A stretch of DNA of 64,000 nucleotides, taken from positions 1,889,448 through 1,953,447 of the forward strand of contig NZ_CP101750.1 in NCBI RefSeq assembly GCF_026810505.1, given 5' to 3'. Source of the DNA: Streptomyces sp. Je 1-369 (lineage in GTDB: Bacteria > Actinomycetota > Actinomycetes > Streptomycetales > Streptomycetaceae). The notes under the pieces are model-generated. The model had not been told where the DNA came from. It saw nothing but the letters and a program-made list of their open reading frames with translations, and did not search any database. A program made the translations under genes and the position numbers. Positions 43,964 to 52,801 of this stretch are shown here, piece by piece (the first letter of the stretch is position 1; each line of letters opens with the position of its first letter).

Positions 43964-45405
43964 CAGATGATGCCGAAGAGGATTCCGGCGCCGAGCACCA
44001 CCAGCGAGGTGAGCACGGCCCATTTGACGGTGAACTTGGTGTGGTCGCCGAACTCGACCTTGGCCATGCCGACGAGGACGTACACGGCGGGCACGAGCGG
44101 GCTCGACATGTGCAGGGCCTGTCCGGCGATGGAGGCGCGGGCGATCTCCAGGGTGCCGACGCCGTGCGCCTGCCCGGCCTCGGCGAGGACGGGCAGGACG
44201 CCGAAGTAGAAACCGTCGTTGGACATGAAGTAGGTGAGCGGGATGGAGAGCAGCCCGGTGACCAGGCCCATGTGCGGTCCCATGCCCTCGGGGATGGCGT
44301 CGACGAGCCAGTCGGCCATGTGGTCGACCATGCCGGTGCCCTGGAGCACGCCGGTGAAGACGGCGGCCGCGAAGACCATGCCGGTGACGTTGAGGACGTT
44401 CTCGGCGTGGGCGCCGATGCGGGCCTTCTGGTCGGGCATGTGCGGGAAGTTGACGGTGAGGGCGAGCGCGGCGCCGAGCAGGAAGAGGACGGGGATCGGC
44501 AGCCACTCCATGATCATGGCGGTGAGCAGGAGGACGGTGAGGGCGGCGTTGAACCAGTAGAGCTTGGGGCGGAGGGTGGGGCGGTCGGGGTCGAGGCCCT
44601 GGAAGCCGTCGTCGTCGCCTTCGCTGTCGCCGTGGCTGCCGCTGTCGCTCCTGGGTGCGTCCGCGTCGGTGCCGCCGCCCGCATCTCCGGTGGTGTTCTT
44701 GGTGAGCGACGTACGCCCGTCACCACCTGCCGTACCCACCAGGACCGTCTCCCCGGCCGTCTCCTTCTCCAGGACCTCGTCCAGCGAGAGGATGCCGAGC
44801 CGCTTGCGCTCGCGCAGACCCAGTGCGTACGCGAGGAGGAAGACGGCGACGAGGCCCATGGCGAGCGCCGGGATCATCGGTACGAAGATGTCGGAGGCGT
44901 CGACCTTGAGCGCGGTCGCGGCGCGGGCGGTCGGGCCGCCCCAGGGCAGGGTGTTCATGACGCCGTTGGCGGTCGCGGCGACACCCGTCATCACGACGAG
45001 GCTCATCTTGAGGCGCTTGTACAGCGGATACATCGCCGAGACCGTGATCATGAAGGTCGTCGAGCCGTCGCCGTCGAGGGAGACGATCGCGGCGAGCACG
45101 GCGGTGCCGACCACGATGCGCACCGGGTCCGCCTTGCAGAAGCGCAGGATGCCCCGGACGATCGGGTCGAAGAGGCCGACGTCGATCATGACGCCGAAGT
45201 ACACGATGGCGAACATGAGCATGGCCGCCGTGGGCGCGAGATTGCCGATGCCTTCGAGGACGTAGTCCCCGAGATGGGCTCCCTTTCCTACGAACACGCA
45301 GAAGAGCGCGGGGATCAGCACCAGTGCCGCGATCGGCGACATCTTCTTCATCATGATCAGCACCAGGAAGGTGGCGATCATGACGAATCCGAGGATTGTC
45401 AGCAT
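43963..45405 (-). CDS. CitMHS family citrate/metal:H+ symporter
   Basis: 480 residues. FGVMIDVGLFDPIVRGILRF, LAAIVSLDGDGSTTFMI and NTLPWGGPTARAATAL are CitMHS signatures. A hydrophilic loop of about 90 residues (near 200-290, rich in Asp/Gly/Ser: GGGTDADAPRSDSGSHGDSE) separates the two membrane halves and is longer than needed. It imports citrate complexed with Mg2+ or Ca2+. First gene of the operon with the MFS transporter; an inverted repeat lies in its leader. Confidence 0.92.
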   Translation of the reverse strand: MLTILGFVMIATFLVLIMMKKMSPIAALVLIPALFCVFVGKGAHLGDYVLEGIGNLAPTAAMLMFAIVYFGVMIDVGLFDPIVRGILRFCKADPVRIVVGTAVLAAIVSLDGDGSTTFMITVSAMYPLYKRLKMSLVVMTGVAATANGVMNTLPWGGPTARAATALKVDASDIFVPMIPALAMGLVAVFLLAYALGLRERKRLGILSLDEVLEKETAGETVLVGTAGGDGRTSLTKNTTGDAGGGTDADAPRSDSGSHGDSEGDDDGFQGLDPDRPTLRPKLYWFNAALTVLLLTAMIMEWLPIPVLFLLGAALALTVNFPHMPDQKARIGAHAENVLNVTGMVFAAAVFTGVLQGTGMVDHMADWLVDAIPEGMGPHMGLVTGLLSIPLTYFMSNDGFYFGVLPVLAEAGQAHGVGTLEIARASIAGQALHMSSPLVPAVYVLVGMAKVEFGDHTKFTVKWAVLTSLVVLGAGILFGII

Positions 45406-45413
45406 GGGGGCTA

Positions 45414-45467
45414 CCTAACGTTCACCATCGAACTCCCACCAGGTCTGGCGGTCCGGACGACGTTAGG
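45414..45467. promoter_or_regulatory. Inverted repeat flanking the CitMHS leader
   Basis: CCTAACGT at 45414-45421 and ACGTTAGG at 45460-45467 are perfect inverse copies 38 bp apart, enclosing the palindrome GTCCGGAC (45451-45458). The first copy is only 9 bp from the start codon. It could be a regulator site pair or a leader hairpin. Confidence 0.45.
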
Positions 45468-45556
45468 ACTCGCCATCAAGCGTTAACAAGATGTTGACGC
45501 GCGAGCAATAAGCGCAAAACTCCTGGTCACGGCTGGGTCTCGGGGACGTCCAGGAG

Positions 45557-46282
45557 TCAGTCCAGGGACCGCGCGAAGTAGGCGTGGAGCAGGATCCGCG
45601 CTTCGTCGACGAGTGCCGGGTCCCCCGACGGGTCGGCGCGGAAGGCGAGCTGGAGGACCGCGTCGACCGCCTCGACGCCGACGAGGATGGTGCGGCGCAG
45701 CGCGGCGTCGAGCGGGCGGTTCAGGTGGAGGGCGAGCAGGGCGGCCACCCGGTCGGCGACCTGCGAGTTGGCGTCGGGCATCGCGTCCGGTGCGGAGGGG
45801 ACGCCGAAGTCCACGAGGCCGAAGCCGGGGACGGTGCGCATCATCACCAGGTACTCGTCGAAGGCCGCGTCGACGGCGCCGCGCCAGTCGCCGTGCTCGA
45901 TGCCGGTGACGCGGGCGGCCACTCGTTCGGCGTACGCGTCGAGGTTGCGGTGGGCCAGCGCGTCGGTGAGGGCCCGCTTGTTGCCGAAGAAGCGGTAGAC
46001 GGAGCCGATGGGGACGCCGGCGCGCTGGGCGACGGCGCGGGTGGTGAGGCCGTCGTAGCCGGTCTCGTCCAGGACGGCGGCGCAGGCGTCGAGGATCCGC
46101 GTCAGGCGCTCCGCGCTGCGCTCCTGCACGGGGAGGCGGCGCATGGCGGACGACTGGGCACGGGGGCCTGGCCGCGAGTCGCGGGACGGGCCCTGCGACG
46201 GGTCCGGGGACGGGCCCTGCGACAGGTCCTGGGACGGGTCCTGGGACGGGTTCGGGTGGGGCATTCCGGGAGAGTAGAGCAT
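45557..46282 (-). CDS. TetR family regulator with repeat-derived N-terminus
   Basis: Up to 241 residues; starts at 46282, 46264 or 46144 are possible. The domain proper begins at RRLPVQERSAERLTRILDAC, with GVPIGSVYRFFGNKRALTDAL completing the HTH. The preceding 45 residues are low-complexity PSQDPSQ/GPS units encoded by a GGGACGGG-type repeat, so the true start may be the Met at 46144. Divergent from homogentisate dioxygenase, which it may regulate. Confidence 0.85.
   Translation of the reverse strand: MLYSPGMPHPNPSQDPSQDLSQGPSPDPSQGPSRDSRPGPRAQSSAMRRLPVQERSAERLTRILDACAAVLDETGYDGLTTRAVAQRAGVPIGSVYRFFGNKRALTDALAHRNLDAYAERVAARVTGIEHGDWRGAVDAAFDEYLVMMRTVPGFGLVDFGVPSAPDAMPDANSQVADRVAALLALHLNRPLDAALRRTILVGVEAVDAVLQLAFRADPSGDPALVDEARILLHAYFARSLD
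46180..46250. repeat. CTGxGACGGGTC-type repeats
   Basis: About five degenerate copies of a GGGACGGGTCCTG-like unit lie at the 5' end of the TetR gene and account for its PSQDPSQ-type leader. Confidence 0.75.
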
Positions 46283-46318
46283 CGCTCACATTCCCGCTTC
46301 CTCTTGCGGAAGGAAAAA

Positions 46319-46348
46319 GTGAATCCTACGGTGTCCCATAGGAATCAC
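46319..46348. promoter_or_regulatory. Near-perfect inverted repeat before hmgA
   Basis: GTGAATCCTA-N10-TAGGAATCAC has 9 of 10 paired positions and is centred about 34 bp before the hmgA start and 50 bp before the TetR start. It is the obvious operator of the divergent pair. Confidence 0.65.
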
Positions 46349-46366
46349 TGATGAGGGAGCGGTGTG

Positions 46367-47722
46367 ATGAGCGGGGACCACGCAGGCAACGCGGACCGGA
46401 CGGACGCGTACGACGCAGACGCACGCAAGACCGCCGAAGGGCTGGCCTACCTCTCCGGCTTCGGCAACGAACACAGCTCCGAAGCCGTGCCCGGCGCACT
46501 GCCGCACGGCCGCAACTCCCCGCAGCGCGCGCCCCTCGGGCTCTACGCCGAGCAGCTGAGCGGCAGCGCCTTCACCGAGCCCCGCGCGCACAACCGCCGC
46601 TCGTGGCTGTACCGCATCCGCCCCTCGGCCGCGCACCCGCGGTTCACCCGCGCCGACAACGGAGCGCTCCGCACGGCCCCCTTCGCGGAGTCGGTGCCCG
46701 ACCCGAACCGGCTGCGCTGGAACCCGCTCCCCGAGCCCGCGCCCGGCACGGACTTCCTTGCGGGCCTGTGGACGCTGGGCGGCAACGGCGACGCGACGCA
46801 GCGCACCGGCATGGGCATTCACCTGTACCACGCCAACTCCTCGATGCGGGAACGGGTGTTCAGCGACGCCGACGGCGAGCTGCTCATCGTGCCCGAGCGC
46901 GGCGGGCTGCTCCTGCGCACCGAGTTCGGGCTGCTGCACGCCGAGCCCGGCGAGGTCGCGCTGATTCCGCGCGGCGTCCGCTTCCGCGTGGAGCTCCTCG
47001 ACGCGAGCGCCCGCGGGTACGTGTGCGAGAACTACGGCGCCCCGTTCCAGCTCCCCGACCTCGGCCCGATCGGTGCCAACGGGCTCGCCAACGCGCGTGA
47101 CTTCCGGGCGCCCGTGGCCGCGTACGAGGACGTCGAGGGCCCGGTGGAGGTGGTGAACAAGTTCTGCGGGAACCTGTGGCGCGCCACGTACGACCACTCG
47201 CCGCTCGACGTGGTCGCCTGGCACGGCAACCACGTCCCGTACGTCTACGACCTGCACCGCTTCAATGTGATCGGCTCGATCAGCTACGACCACCCGGACC
47301 CGTCGATCTTCACCGTGCTCACCTCGCCGTCCGACACCCCGGGCCTCGCGGGCGTCGACTTCGTGGTGTTCGCGCCGCGCTGGCTGGTGGGCGAGGACAC
47401 GTTCCGTCCGCCGTACTTCCACCGGAACGTGATGAGCGAGTACATGGGCCTGATCGAGGGTGCGTACGACGCCAAGGCGGAGGGCTTCGTGCCCGGCGGC
47501 GGCTCGCTGCACAACATGATGTCGGCGCACGGCCCGGACCGCGAGACGTTCGAGAAGGCGTCCGCCGCGGAGCTGAAGCCGCAGAAGATCGACGACGGTC
47601 TCGCCTTCATGTTCGAGACGCGGTGGCCGGTGACGGCGACGGAACAGGCGGCCGGGGCGTCCCACCTGCAGCGCGGCTACGACGACGTATGGCAGGGTCT
47701 GGAGCGCCACTTCCGCAACTGA
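46367..47722 (+). CDS. hmgA: Homogentisate 1,2-dioxygenase
   Basis: 451 residues from the ATG at 46367 (a GTG one codon earlier is equivalent). [19 protein letters not shown] is the diagnostic N-terminus. The iron ligands are His352 and Glu358 in [15 protein letters not shown] and His388 in MMSAHGPD, matching human HGD His335, Glu341 and His371. It opens the homogentisate ring to maleylacetoacetate in tyrosine/phenylalanine catabolism. The other pathway enzymes are not in the window. Confidence 0.97.
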   Translation: MSGDHAGNADRTDAYDADARKTAEGLAYLSGFGNEHSSEAVPGALPHGRNSPQRAPLGLYAEQLSGSAFTEPRAHNRRSWLYRIRPSAAHPRFTRADNGALRTAPFAESVPDPNRLRWNPLPEPAPGTDFLAGLWTLGGNGDATQRTGMGIHLYHANSSMRERVFSDADGELLIVPERGGLLLRTEFGLLHAEPGEVALIPRGVRFRVELLDASARGYVCENYGAPFQLPDLGPIGANGLANARDFRAPVAAYEDVEGPVEVVNKFCGNLWRATYDHSPLDVVAWHGNHVPYVYDLHRFNVIGSISYDHPDPSIFTVLTSPSDTPGLAGVDFVVFAPRWLVGEDTFRPPYFHRNVMSEYMGLIEGAYDAKAEGFVPGGGSLHNMMSAHGPDRETFEKASAAELKPQKIDDGLAFMFETRWPVTATEQAAGASHLQRGYDDVWQGLERHFRN

Positions 47723-47749
47723 CGCGACGCCACCTGATTCGGAGAGATT

Positions 47750-48499
47750 GTGACCGCTTTCGCCCCGGACTCGATCGTCCTGAATCGGAAGCTGCCGCTC
47801 TGGTATCAGGTGTCGCAGTCCCTGCGCGCCTCGATACTGGGCCGCTCCCCCGATGCCCCGCTCCGGCTGCCCACCGAGGAGCAGCTGGCGGGGCATTACG
47901 GGGTGAGCGTGCTGACCATGCGGCAGGCGCTCAAGGAGCTGGAGGACGAGGGTCTCATCACCCGCCACCGGCGGCGCGGCACCTTCATCGAGCCGAGCGC
48001 GCGGCGCGGCGCCCCCGTCCGCCTGCTCGGCTCGGTCGACGCGATCGTGGCCCAGCAGTCGGGCATGACCACCCGCCTCCTCGGCCACGGCGCCGCCACG
48101 CCCCCCGCCGACCTCGCCGGGCACTTCCCGGGCTCGGCGGAGGTCGCGACGTACCACCGGCTGCGCTGCGACGAGAAGACGGGCGAGCCCACCAACCACG
48201 CCCGCAACTACATCCGGCCCGAACTGGCGTCCCGCATCGACCTGGACGACCTCGTGCGCTGGCCCATGACGAAGGTCCTGCGCGACGTGGTGGGCGTCCG
48301 CATCAGCCGTATCACCGACACCGTCGAGGCCACGCTCGCCGACCCGGAGACCGCGCGGCTCCTCGAAGTGCCGCTGCTCAGCCCGATCCTGCACTACACC
48401 GGCATCACGTACGACGAGGACGGCCGCACCCTGGACGTCGCCCGCATCCACTACCGCGGCGACCGCTTCTCGTTCTCGGTCACGCTCGACGCGACGTGA
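47750..48499 (+). CDS. GntR family regulator, HutC/UTRA type
   Basis: 249 residues, GTG start after GGAGAG. LWYQVSQSLRASIL and LPTEEQLAGHYGVSVLTMRQ form the winged helix, and the UTRA domain follows (about 95-245; EVATYHRLRCDEKTGEPTNH, SPILHYTGITYDEDGRTLDV). It lies 28 bp after hmgA on the same strand, so it may sense an aromatic intermediate and regulate the homogentisate pathway. Confidence 0.9.
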   Translation: MTAFAPDSIVLNRKLPLWYQVSQSLRASILGRSPDAPLRLPTEEQLAGHYGVSVLTMRQALKELEDEGLITRHRRRGTFIEPSARRGAPVRLLGSVDAIVAQQSGMTTRLLGHGAATPPADLAGHFPGSAEVATYHRLRCDEKTGEPTNHARNYIRPELASRIDLDDLVRWPMTKVLRDVVGVRISRITDTVEATLADPETARLLEVPLLSPILHYTGITYDEDGRTLDVARIHYRGDRFSFSVTLDAT

Positions 48500-48533
48500 C
48501 GTGACCGGGCGGACACGTCGTACGATGCCGGGC

Positions 48534-49730
48534 GTGACGCACGACGAAGCGCCGCTGCTCGCGGACCTCATGCCGTGGTCCGTCGCACCGCTCCGGCCGG
48601 GCCGCGGGTGGCCGATGGGCCCGGACCCGGCATCCCTGCAAGCCCGTTGGAACGCCTTCGTCCGCGCCGCGGGGCCGGACCGCGAGGCCCTCTTCCGCCC
48701 CACCCGCGCCCGCACCCTGCACACCGCGGTCGCCCAGCTGCCCGGCCACGGCGGCGGCACGGGCCGCCTGGCGAGGGAGGCGGGACCCTGCCCCGAGCCC
48801 GTGCGCGTCCTGCACGGCCCCTTCGACGAGCAGTGGCTGATCCCGGACCACCGCCTCATCGACGTCGCCCGCCCCGAGCTGTGGCGGGTGGCGGGCGAGG
48901 GCCAGCTCTTCGCCGTCGAGCAGGGTTACGTTCCCGGGGCGGCGGGCCCCGCCGTCCTCGCGTCCCTCGTCCTCCCGGACGGCCGCTCCCCGGCAGGGCG
49001 CCCGGGACGGATACGCCCCCTGTTCCGGCGCCCCGGAGGCCGGGAGCCCAACGTGGCCCCGGGCCTGCTCGCCCACCTCTCGAACGTCCTCGGCAGCCAC
49101 GAGGTCACCGCACGCGACCTCCTCGCATGGGTACTCGCCACCGGCACCGGCTCCGCGGCGGGCTGCCGGGTGCCGCTCACCCGCGACGCCGACGTCTGGA
49201 CGCGCGGCGTGGCACTCGGCCGACGCCTGCTCCGGCTCCACTTGCGCGGCAACGGGGAGCGCCCGAAGCTGCCCGGCGGCCGCAGGCCGTACGTCAGGGC
49301 ACCGCTGCCCGCCCGCCCCGCCGCCCTGTCGTACGACGCCGACGAGCAGATCTTGTACGTCGGCGACGAGGGCGTCATCTCGCCGGTGCCGCGGGAGGCG
49401 TGGGAGTACGAGGTGAGCGGCGTACGCGTGGTCGAGCGCTGGTTCGCGCAGCGCACGGAGGCGGGCGAGGCGGGCACGCTGGAGGCGATCCGCCCCACGG
49501 CGTGGCCCCAGACGTGGACGTCCGAACTCCTGGAACTCATCACGGTGCTGGCCCTGCTCGCGGAACTCTCCCCCGAGCAGGAGGAGTTGAGGTCGCCCCC
49601 GGAAGCCGCGGTCACCGGTCCCGAACTGCACGACGCGGGCATCCTGCCCGTACCCGACACCGCCCGCCGCCCCGCATCCGTCCTCGACCACCACGAAGAG
49701 GGCCCGGACGGCCAGTTCGCCCTGCTCTAG
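48534..49730 (+). CDS. Orphan type ISP restriction-modification C-terminal domain protein
   Basis: 398 residues. MPWSVAPLRPGRGWP, FRPTRARTLHTAVAQLPG, PFDEQWLIPDHRLIDVARP, GGREPNVAPGLL and PASVLDHHEEGPDGQFALL match the C-terminal specificity region of type ISP enzymes as I remember the family. No helicase, nuclease or methyltransferase motif is present, and no such gene adjoins. TACGAT at 48521-48526 lies 7 bp before the GTG, which suggests a leaderless mRNA and supports this start over the ATG at 48525. Its role without the other domains is unknown. Confidence 0.7.
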   Translation: MTHDEAPLLADLMPWSVAPLRPGRGWPMGPDPASLQARWNAFVRAAGPDREALFRPTRARTLHTAVAQLPGHGGGTGRLAREAGPCPEPVRVLHGPFDEQWLIPDHRLIDVARPELWRVAGEGQLFAVEQGYVPGAAGPAVLASLVLPDGRSPAGRPGRIRPLFRRPGGREPNVAPGLLAHLSNVLGSHEVTARDLLAWVLATGTGSAAGCRVPLTRDADVWTRGVALGRRLLRLHLRGNGERPKLPGGRRPYVRAPLPARPAALSYDADEQILYVGDEGVISPVPREAWEYEVSGVRVVERWFAQRTEAGEAGTLEAIRPTAWPQTWTSELLELITVLALLAELSPEQEELRSPPEAAVTGPELHDAGILPVPDTARRPASVLDHHEEGPDGQFALL

Positions 49731-49733
49731 TCT

Positions 49734-50462
49734 CTAGTCCCTTCGGCCTTCCGAACGGAACGAGTCGAGGAGCCTGCGCAGCGCCCGCTCGTAGCTCTCG
49801 TCCGCGTTCCCCGGCGGCGGCGCCTGCGCCATCATCCCCGCGAGCCGCGGATACGCCCCGCCCGCCAGCCGCCCGGCCAGATAGGCGGACCGCACCTCCT
49901 GCTCCTGCTCCGGCGACCAGGGCAGGCCCCTGGTGCGCTCGGCGGCGGCGATCTCGTTGGCCACGGACGTCATCGCCGTGCCGTTGACCATGGCGATGAG
50001 CTCCATCTTCGTACCGTAGGGCGCGTCGAGGCGCTCCAGGACACCGAGGCAGTGCTCCAGGTAGCGCAGCGCGTTCGGGCTGGAGCCGTGGACCGTCGAC
50101 ATCACGCGCACGAGCCACGGGTGCCGGTGCAGGATGGCCCGGGTCTGCCGGCCGAGGCCGAGCATCCCGTCGTACCAGTCGCCGCCCTCGGCGTCCGCCG
50201 CCAGCTCGTACTCCCCGCTGACCGCGTCGACCATCAGCTCGTACAGGTCCTCTTTGCGCGGCACGTAGTTGTACAGCGACATCGTGCCGCAGCCCAGCTC
50301 CGCCGCCACCCGCCGCATGGACACCGCGTCGATGCCGTCCGCGTCGGCGATGCGGACGGCCGCCGCCGCGATGTCGGCCCTGCTGTACGCGGGCTTGGGG
50401 CCGCGGCCCGCACGCTCGGGGCGCGCCCAGATCACTTCGGGAGTGGCCGCTCGGCCCGCCAT
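49734..50462 (-). CDS. TetR family regulator of the ABC exporter
   Basis: 242 residues. ADIAAAAVRIADADGIDAVS and CGTMSLYNYVPRKEDLYELM form the HTH; the C-terminal domain (TetR_C-like) has HPWLVRVMSTVHGSSPNAL. It converges with the ISP gene (3 bp between stops) and is divergent from a two-gene ABC exporter. A perfect palindrome directly upstream and a second copy at the exporter start make autoregulated repression likely. Confidence 0.9.
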   Translation of the reverse strand: MAGRAATPEVIWARPERAGRGPKPAYSRADIAAAAVRIADADGIDAVSMRRVAAELGCGTMSLYNYVPRKEDLYELMVDAVSGEYELAADAEGGDWYDGMLGLGRQTRAILHRHPWLVRVMSTVHGSSPNALRYLEHCLGVLERLDAPYGTKMELIAMVNGTAMTSVANEIAAAERTRGLPWSPEQEQEVRSAYLAGRLAGGAYPRLAGMMAQAPPPGNADESYERALRRLLDSFRSEGRRD

Positions 50463-50490
50463 TGATCATCACCTCGCCCACCATGTTAGT

Positions 50491-50507
50491 TACGTACAGC
50501 GTACGTA
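50491..50507. promoter_or_regulatory. TetR operator 1, perfect palindrome
   Basis: TACGTAC-AGC-GTACGTA, 7-bp perfect arms, 29 bp from the TetR start and 20 bp before the exporter ATG. Confidence 0.75.
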
Positions 50508-50526
50508 GTGAGGTACCGTGCAGCAC

Positions 50527-51459
50527 ATGACTTCTACGTACGCTGTACTTAGTGAGGGTCTGGAGAAGCGCTTCGGCTCCGGCGACACCGCCGTCCGCGC
50601 GCTGCGCGGCCTGGACCTGGCCATTCCCGCGGGCACCGTCTGCGGACTCCTCGGCCCCAACGGCGCGGGCAAGACCACGGCGGTGCGGGTGCTCACGACC
50701 CTGCAGACACCCGACGCCGGGACCGCCCGGGTGGCGGGGTACGACGTGGTGCGGGACGCGGCGGCGGTCCGCGGGCAGATCGGCGTCATCGGCCAGTACG
50801 CGTCCGTCGACGGCGACCTGACGGGCCGCGAGAACCTGCGCCTCTTCGCCCGGCTGCTGCGGGCGCCGCGCGGCCGCGCCGACGAACTCCTGGAGCGGTT
50901 CGGGCTCACCGAGGCGGCGCAGCGGCCCGCACGGACGTACTCGGGCGGCATGCGGCGCCGCCTGGACCTCGCGGTCGGCCTGATCACCCGGCCCGCCGTG
51001 CTCTTCCTCGACGAGCCCACCACGGGCCTGGACCCGCACAGCAGGAACGCCATCTGGGACTCCGTGCGGAAGCTGGCCGGGGAGGGCACGACGGTGCTGC
51101 TCACGACCCAGTACCTGGAAGAGGCCGATCAGCTGGCCGACGACATCGTGCTGATCGACGGCGGCCGCGCGGCGCACCGCGGCACACCCGCGGAGCTCAA
51201 GGCGCGGATCGGCAGTTACGCGGAGGTCGTCGTCGCCGAGGACGCGGCGCTGCCCGCGGCGGCGGTGGTCCTGGACCAGCTGACGGGGGCGGAGCCCGTG
51301 CTCGACGCGGCGGCCCGCACCGCCGGAGTGATCACCCTCGACCCCGCGCTCACGCTGCCGCGCCTCGTCCGCGAACTGGACGCGGCGGGGGTGCCCGTGG
51401 TCGACGTGAGCCTGCGGCGGCCCTCGCTGGACGACGTCTTCCTGCGCCTCATCGCGTGA
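50527..51459 (+). CDS. ABC exporter ATPase, DrrA-like
   Basis: 310 residues from the ATG at 50527 (GTG at 50518 possible). Walker A GPNGAGKTT (43-51), Q-loop, signature YSGGMRRRLDLAVG, Walker B LFLDEPTTGLD and switch His region TTQYLEEADQLADDI are complete. The C-terminal extension of about 90 residues ending RRPSLDDVFLRL is the DrrA-type tail of drug-resistance ATPases. With the downstream permease it probably exports a drug or lipid. Regulated by the adjacent TetR. Confidence 0.94.
   Translation: MTSTYAVLSEGLEKRFGSGDTAVRALRGLDLAIPAGTVCGLLGPNGAGKTTAVRVLTTLQTPDAGTARVAGYDVVRDAAAVRGQIGVIGQYASVDGDLTGRENLRLFARLLRAPRGRADELLERFGLTEAAQRPARTYSGGMRRRLDLAVGLITRPAVLFLDEPTTGLDPHSRNAIWDSVRKLAGEGTTVLLTTQYLEEADQLADDIVLIDGGRAAHRGTPAELKARIGSYAEVVVAEDAALPAAAVVLDQLTGAEPVLDAAARTAGVITLDPALTLPRLVRELDAAGVPVVDVSLRRPSLDDVFLRLIA
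50535..50551. promoter_or_regulatory. TetR operator 2, inside the exporter 5' end
   Basis: TACGTAC-GCT-GTACTTA, one arm mismatch, 44 bp from operator 1 and followed by the same AGTGAGG. It covers codons 3 to 9 of the ATPase gene, so it would act as a downstream roadblock. Confidence 0.65.
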
Positions 51460-51515
51460 GCCGGTCCGTCCGCCGCCAAGCCCCCGTCCCGACCCGACCT
51501 CCGGAGGTCACCCCC

Positions 51516-52298
51516 ATGAGCGCCATCCTCTACGACGGCACCACCATGCTCGGCCGGCATCTGCGGCGCATCCGGCACGCGCCCGCGATCCTCGTCATGA
51601 CCCAGACGATGCCCATCGTCTTCCTGCTCTTCTTCGGCTACGTCTTCGGCAGCGCCCTCGCCATGCCCGGCTCCGACTACCGCGCCTTCCTGGTGCCGGG
51701 GATGCTCGTCGCGACCGCCGCCAACGGCATCATGACCGGCATGTTCACCGCCGCCCAGGACACCCACCGCGGCGTCATGGACCGGCTGCGGACGCTGCCG
51801 ATGAGCAGGGCGGCCGTGCCGCTCGGGCAGGCACTCGCCGATCTGGTGACGACCGCGCTGGGGCTCGTGCCGCTGGCGCTCGTCGGGCTCGCCATGGGGT
51901 GGCGGATCGAGGGCGGGCCGTTCGCCGCCGCGGGCGCGTTCGGGCTGCTGCTGCTCTTCCGGTACGCGACCACCTGGGTCGGGATCCTGCTGGGTCTCGC
52001 CTCGCAGAGCGAGGAGGCGGCGGGGCAGCTGGGGAGCGCGACGTTCATGCTGCCGCTGCTCTCGGACGCGTACATCCCGACCGACGGGCTGCCGTCCTGG
52101 CTGCGTCTCGTCGCCGAGTGGAATCCGATCAGCGCGGTGGCGACGGCGGTGCGCGACCTGTTCGGCAACGCCCCGGTCCCCGCGGACGCGGCCTGGCCGG
52201 TCACGCATCCGGTGGCGGGGTCGGTCCTGTGGTCGCTCGCGCTGCTCGCGGTGTGCGTCCCGCTCGCCGTCCGGCGCTGTGCGCGCGGCCCGCGCTGA
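51516..52298 (+). CDS. ABC-2 type exporter permease, DrrB-like
   Basis: 260 residues from the ATG at 51516, which follows GGAGGTCACC; an overlapping GTG at 51456 lacks a ribosome site. Six membrane helices; TMPIVFLLFFGYVFGSAL, GVMDRLRTLPMSRAAVPLGQ and WNPISAVATAVRDLFGN are ABC2_membrane/DrrB signatures. It pairs with the upstream ATPase. Confidence 0.92.
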   Translation: MSAILYDGTTMLGRHLRRIRHAPAILVMTQTMPIVFLLFFGYVFGSALAMPGSDYRAFLVPGMLVATAANGIMTGMFTAAQDTHRGVMDRLRTLPMSRAAVPLGQALADLVTTALGLVPLALVGLAMGWRIEGGPFAAAGAFGLLLLFRYATTWVGILLGLASQSEEAAGQLGSATFMLPLLSDAYIPTDGLPSWLRLVAEWNPISAVATAVRDLFGNAPVPADAAWPVTHPVAGSVLWSLALLAVCVPLAVRRCARGPR

Positions 52299-52531
52299 AC
52301 CACGAACGGACGACGAGTACAGGAACCAAGTACGGCAAAACCGCACCGACCGGGGGAGTTTGGGCGATTCGGCCCGGCGGTCGATGCGGTTCTGGCTGAA
52401 ACTCTGCGGTTTGAAAGGTGCACGCGGCACGGGTGATGCGTGCGGGGGCCGATGGGTGACTACGGAGCGGAGCGGAGTGGGGGGAAAGATCCGCCGCGGA
52501 GCGGCGGTTCAGTCCCGGGGACCACCCGCGG
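52299..52531. other. Intergenic, no feature seen
   Basis: 233 bp between the exporter permease and the end of the converging small gene. Slightly lower GC; no hairpin or regulator site convincing enough to list. Confidence 0.4.
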
Positions 52532-52801
52532 TCAGCGTCCGCCGAACAGCGAACGCCGCAACCGGCGCAGTGGCGCGAAGAGCGAGACCCGGCTCACTCG
52601 GACACCCCTGCTGCTGCGGGCGTGCGCGGCGTCACGTGAGGTCAGCTCACGCATCAGCAGCGTCGCCTCGTGCGCCTCGCGCTGCGGGACGGCGGGGCCG
52701 CCCAGCACCGAAAGGTGACGATCGAGACGCGAGCTGCTCGCGCTGCTGCCACAAGTGATCGCAGGGACACGCGCCCTGCTGCGCACTGTTATCTGTTCCA
52801 T
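52532..52801 (-). CDS. Small Arg-rich conserved hypothetical protein
   Basis: 89 residues from the ATG at 52801, preceded by GGGAG; a longer reading to 52894 is less likely. MEQITVRSRARVPAITCGSS begins it, LLMRELTSRDAAHARSS follows, and LSLFAPLRRLRRSLFGGR ends it, an amphipathic basic tail. I believe similar small proteins are widespread in Streptomyces but know no function. A 12-bp palindrome lies upstream. Confidence 0.6.
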   Translation of the reverse strand: MEQITVRSRARVPAITCGSSASSSRLDRHLSVLGGPAVPQREAHEATLLMRELTSRDAAHARSSRGVRVSRVSLFAPLRRLRRSLFGGR

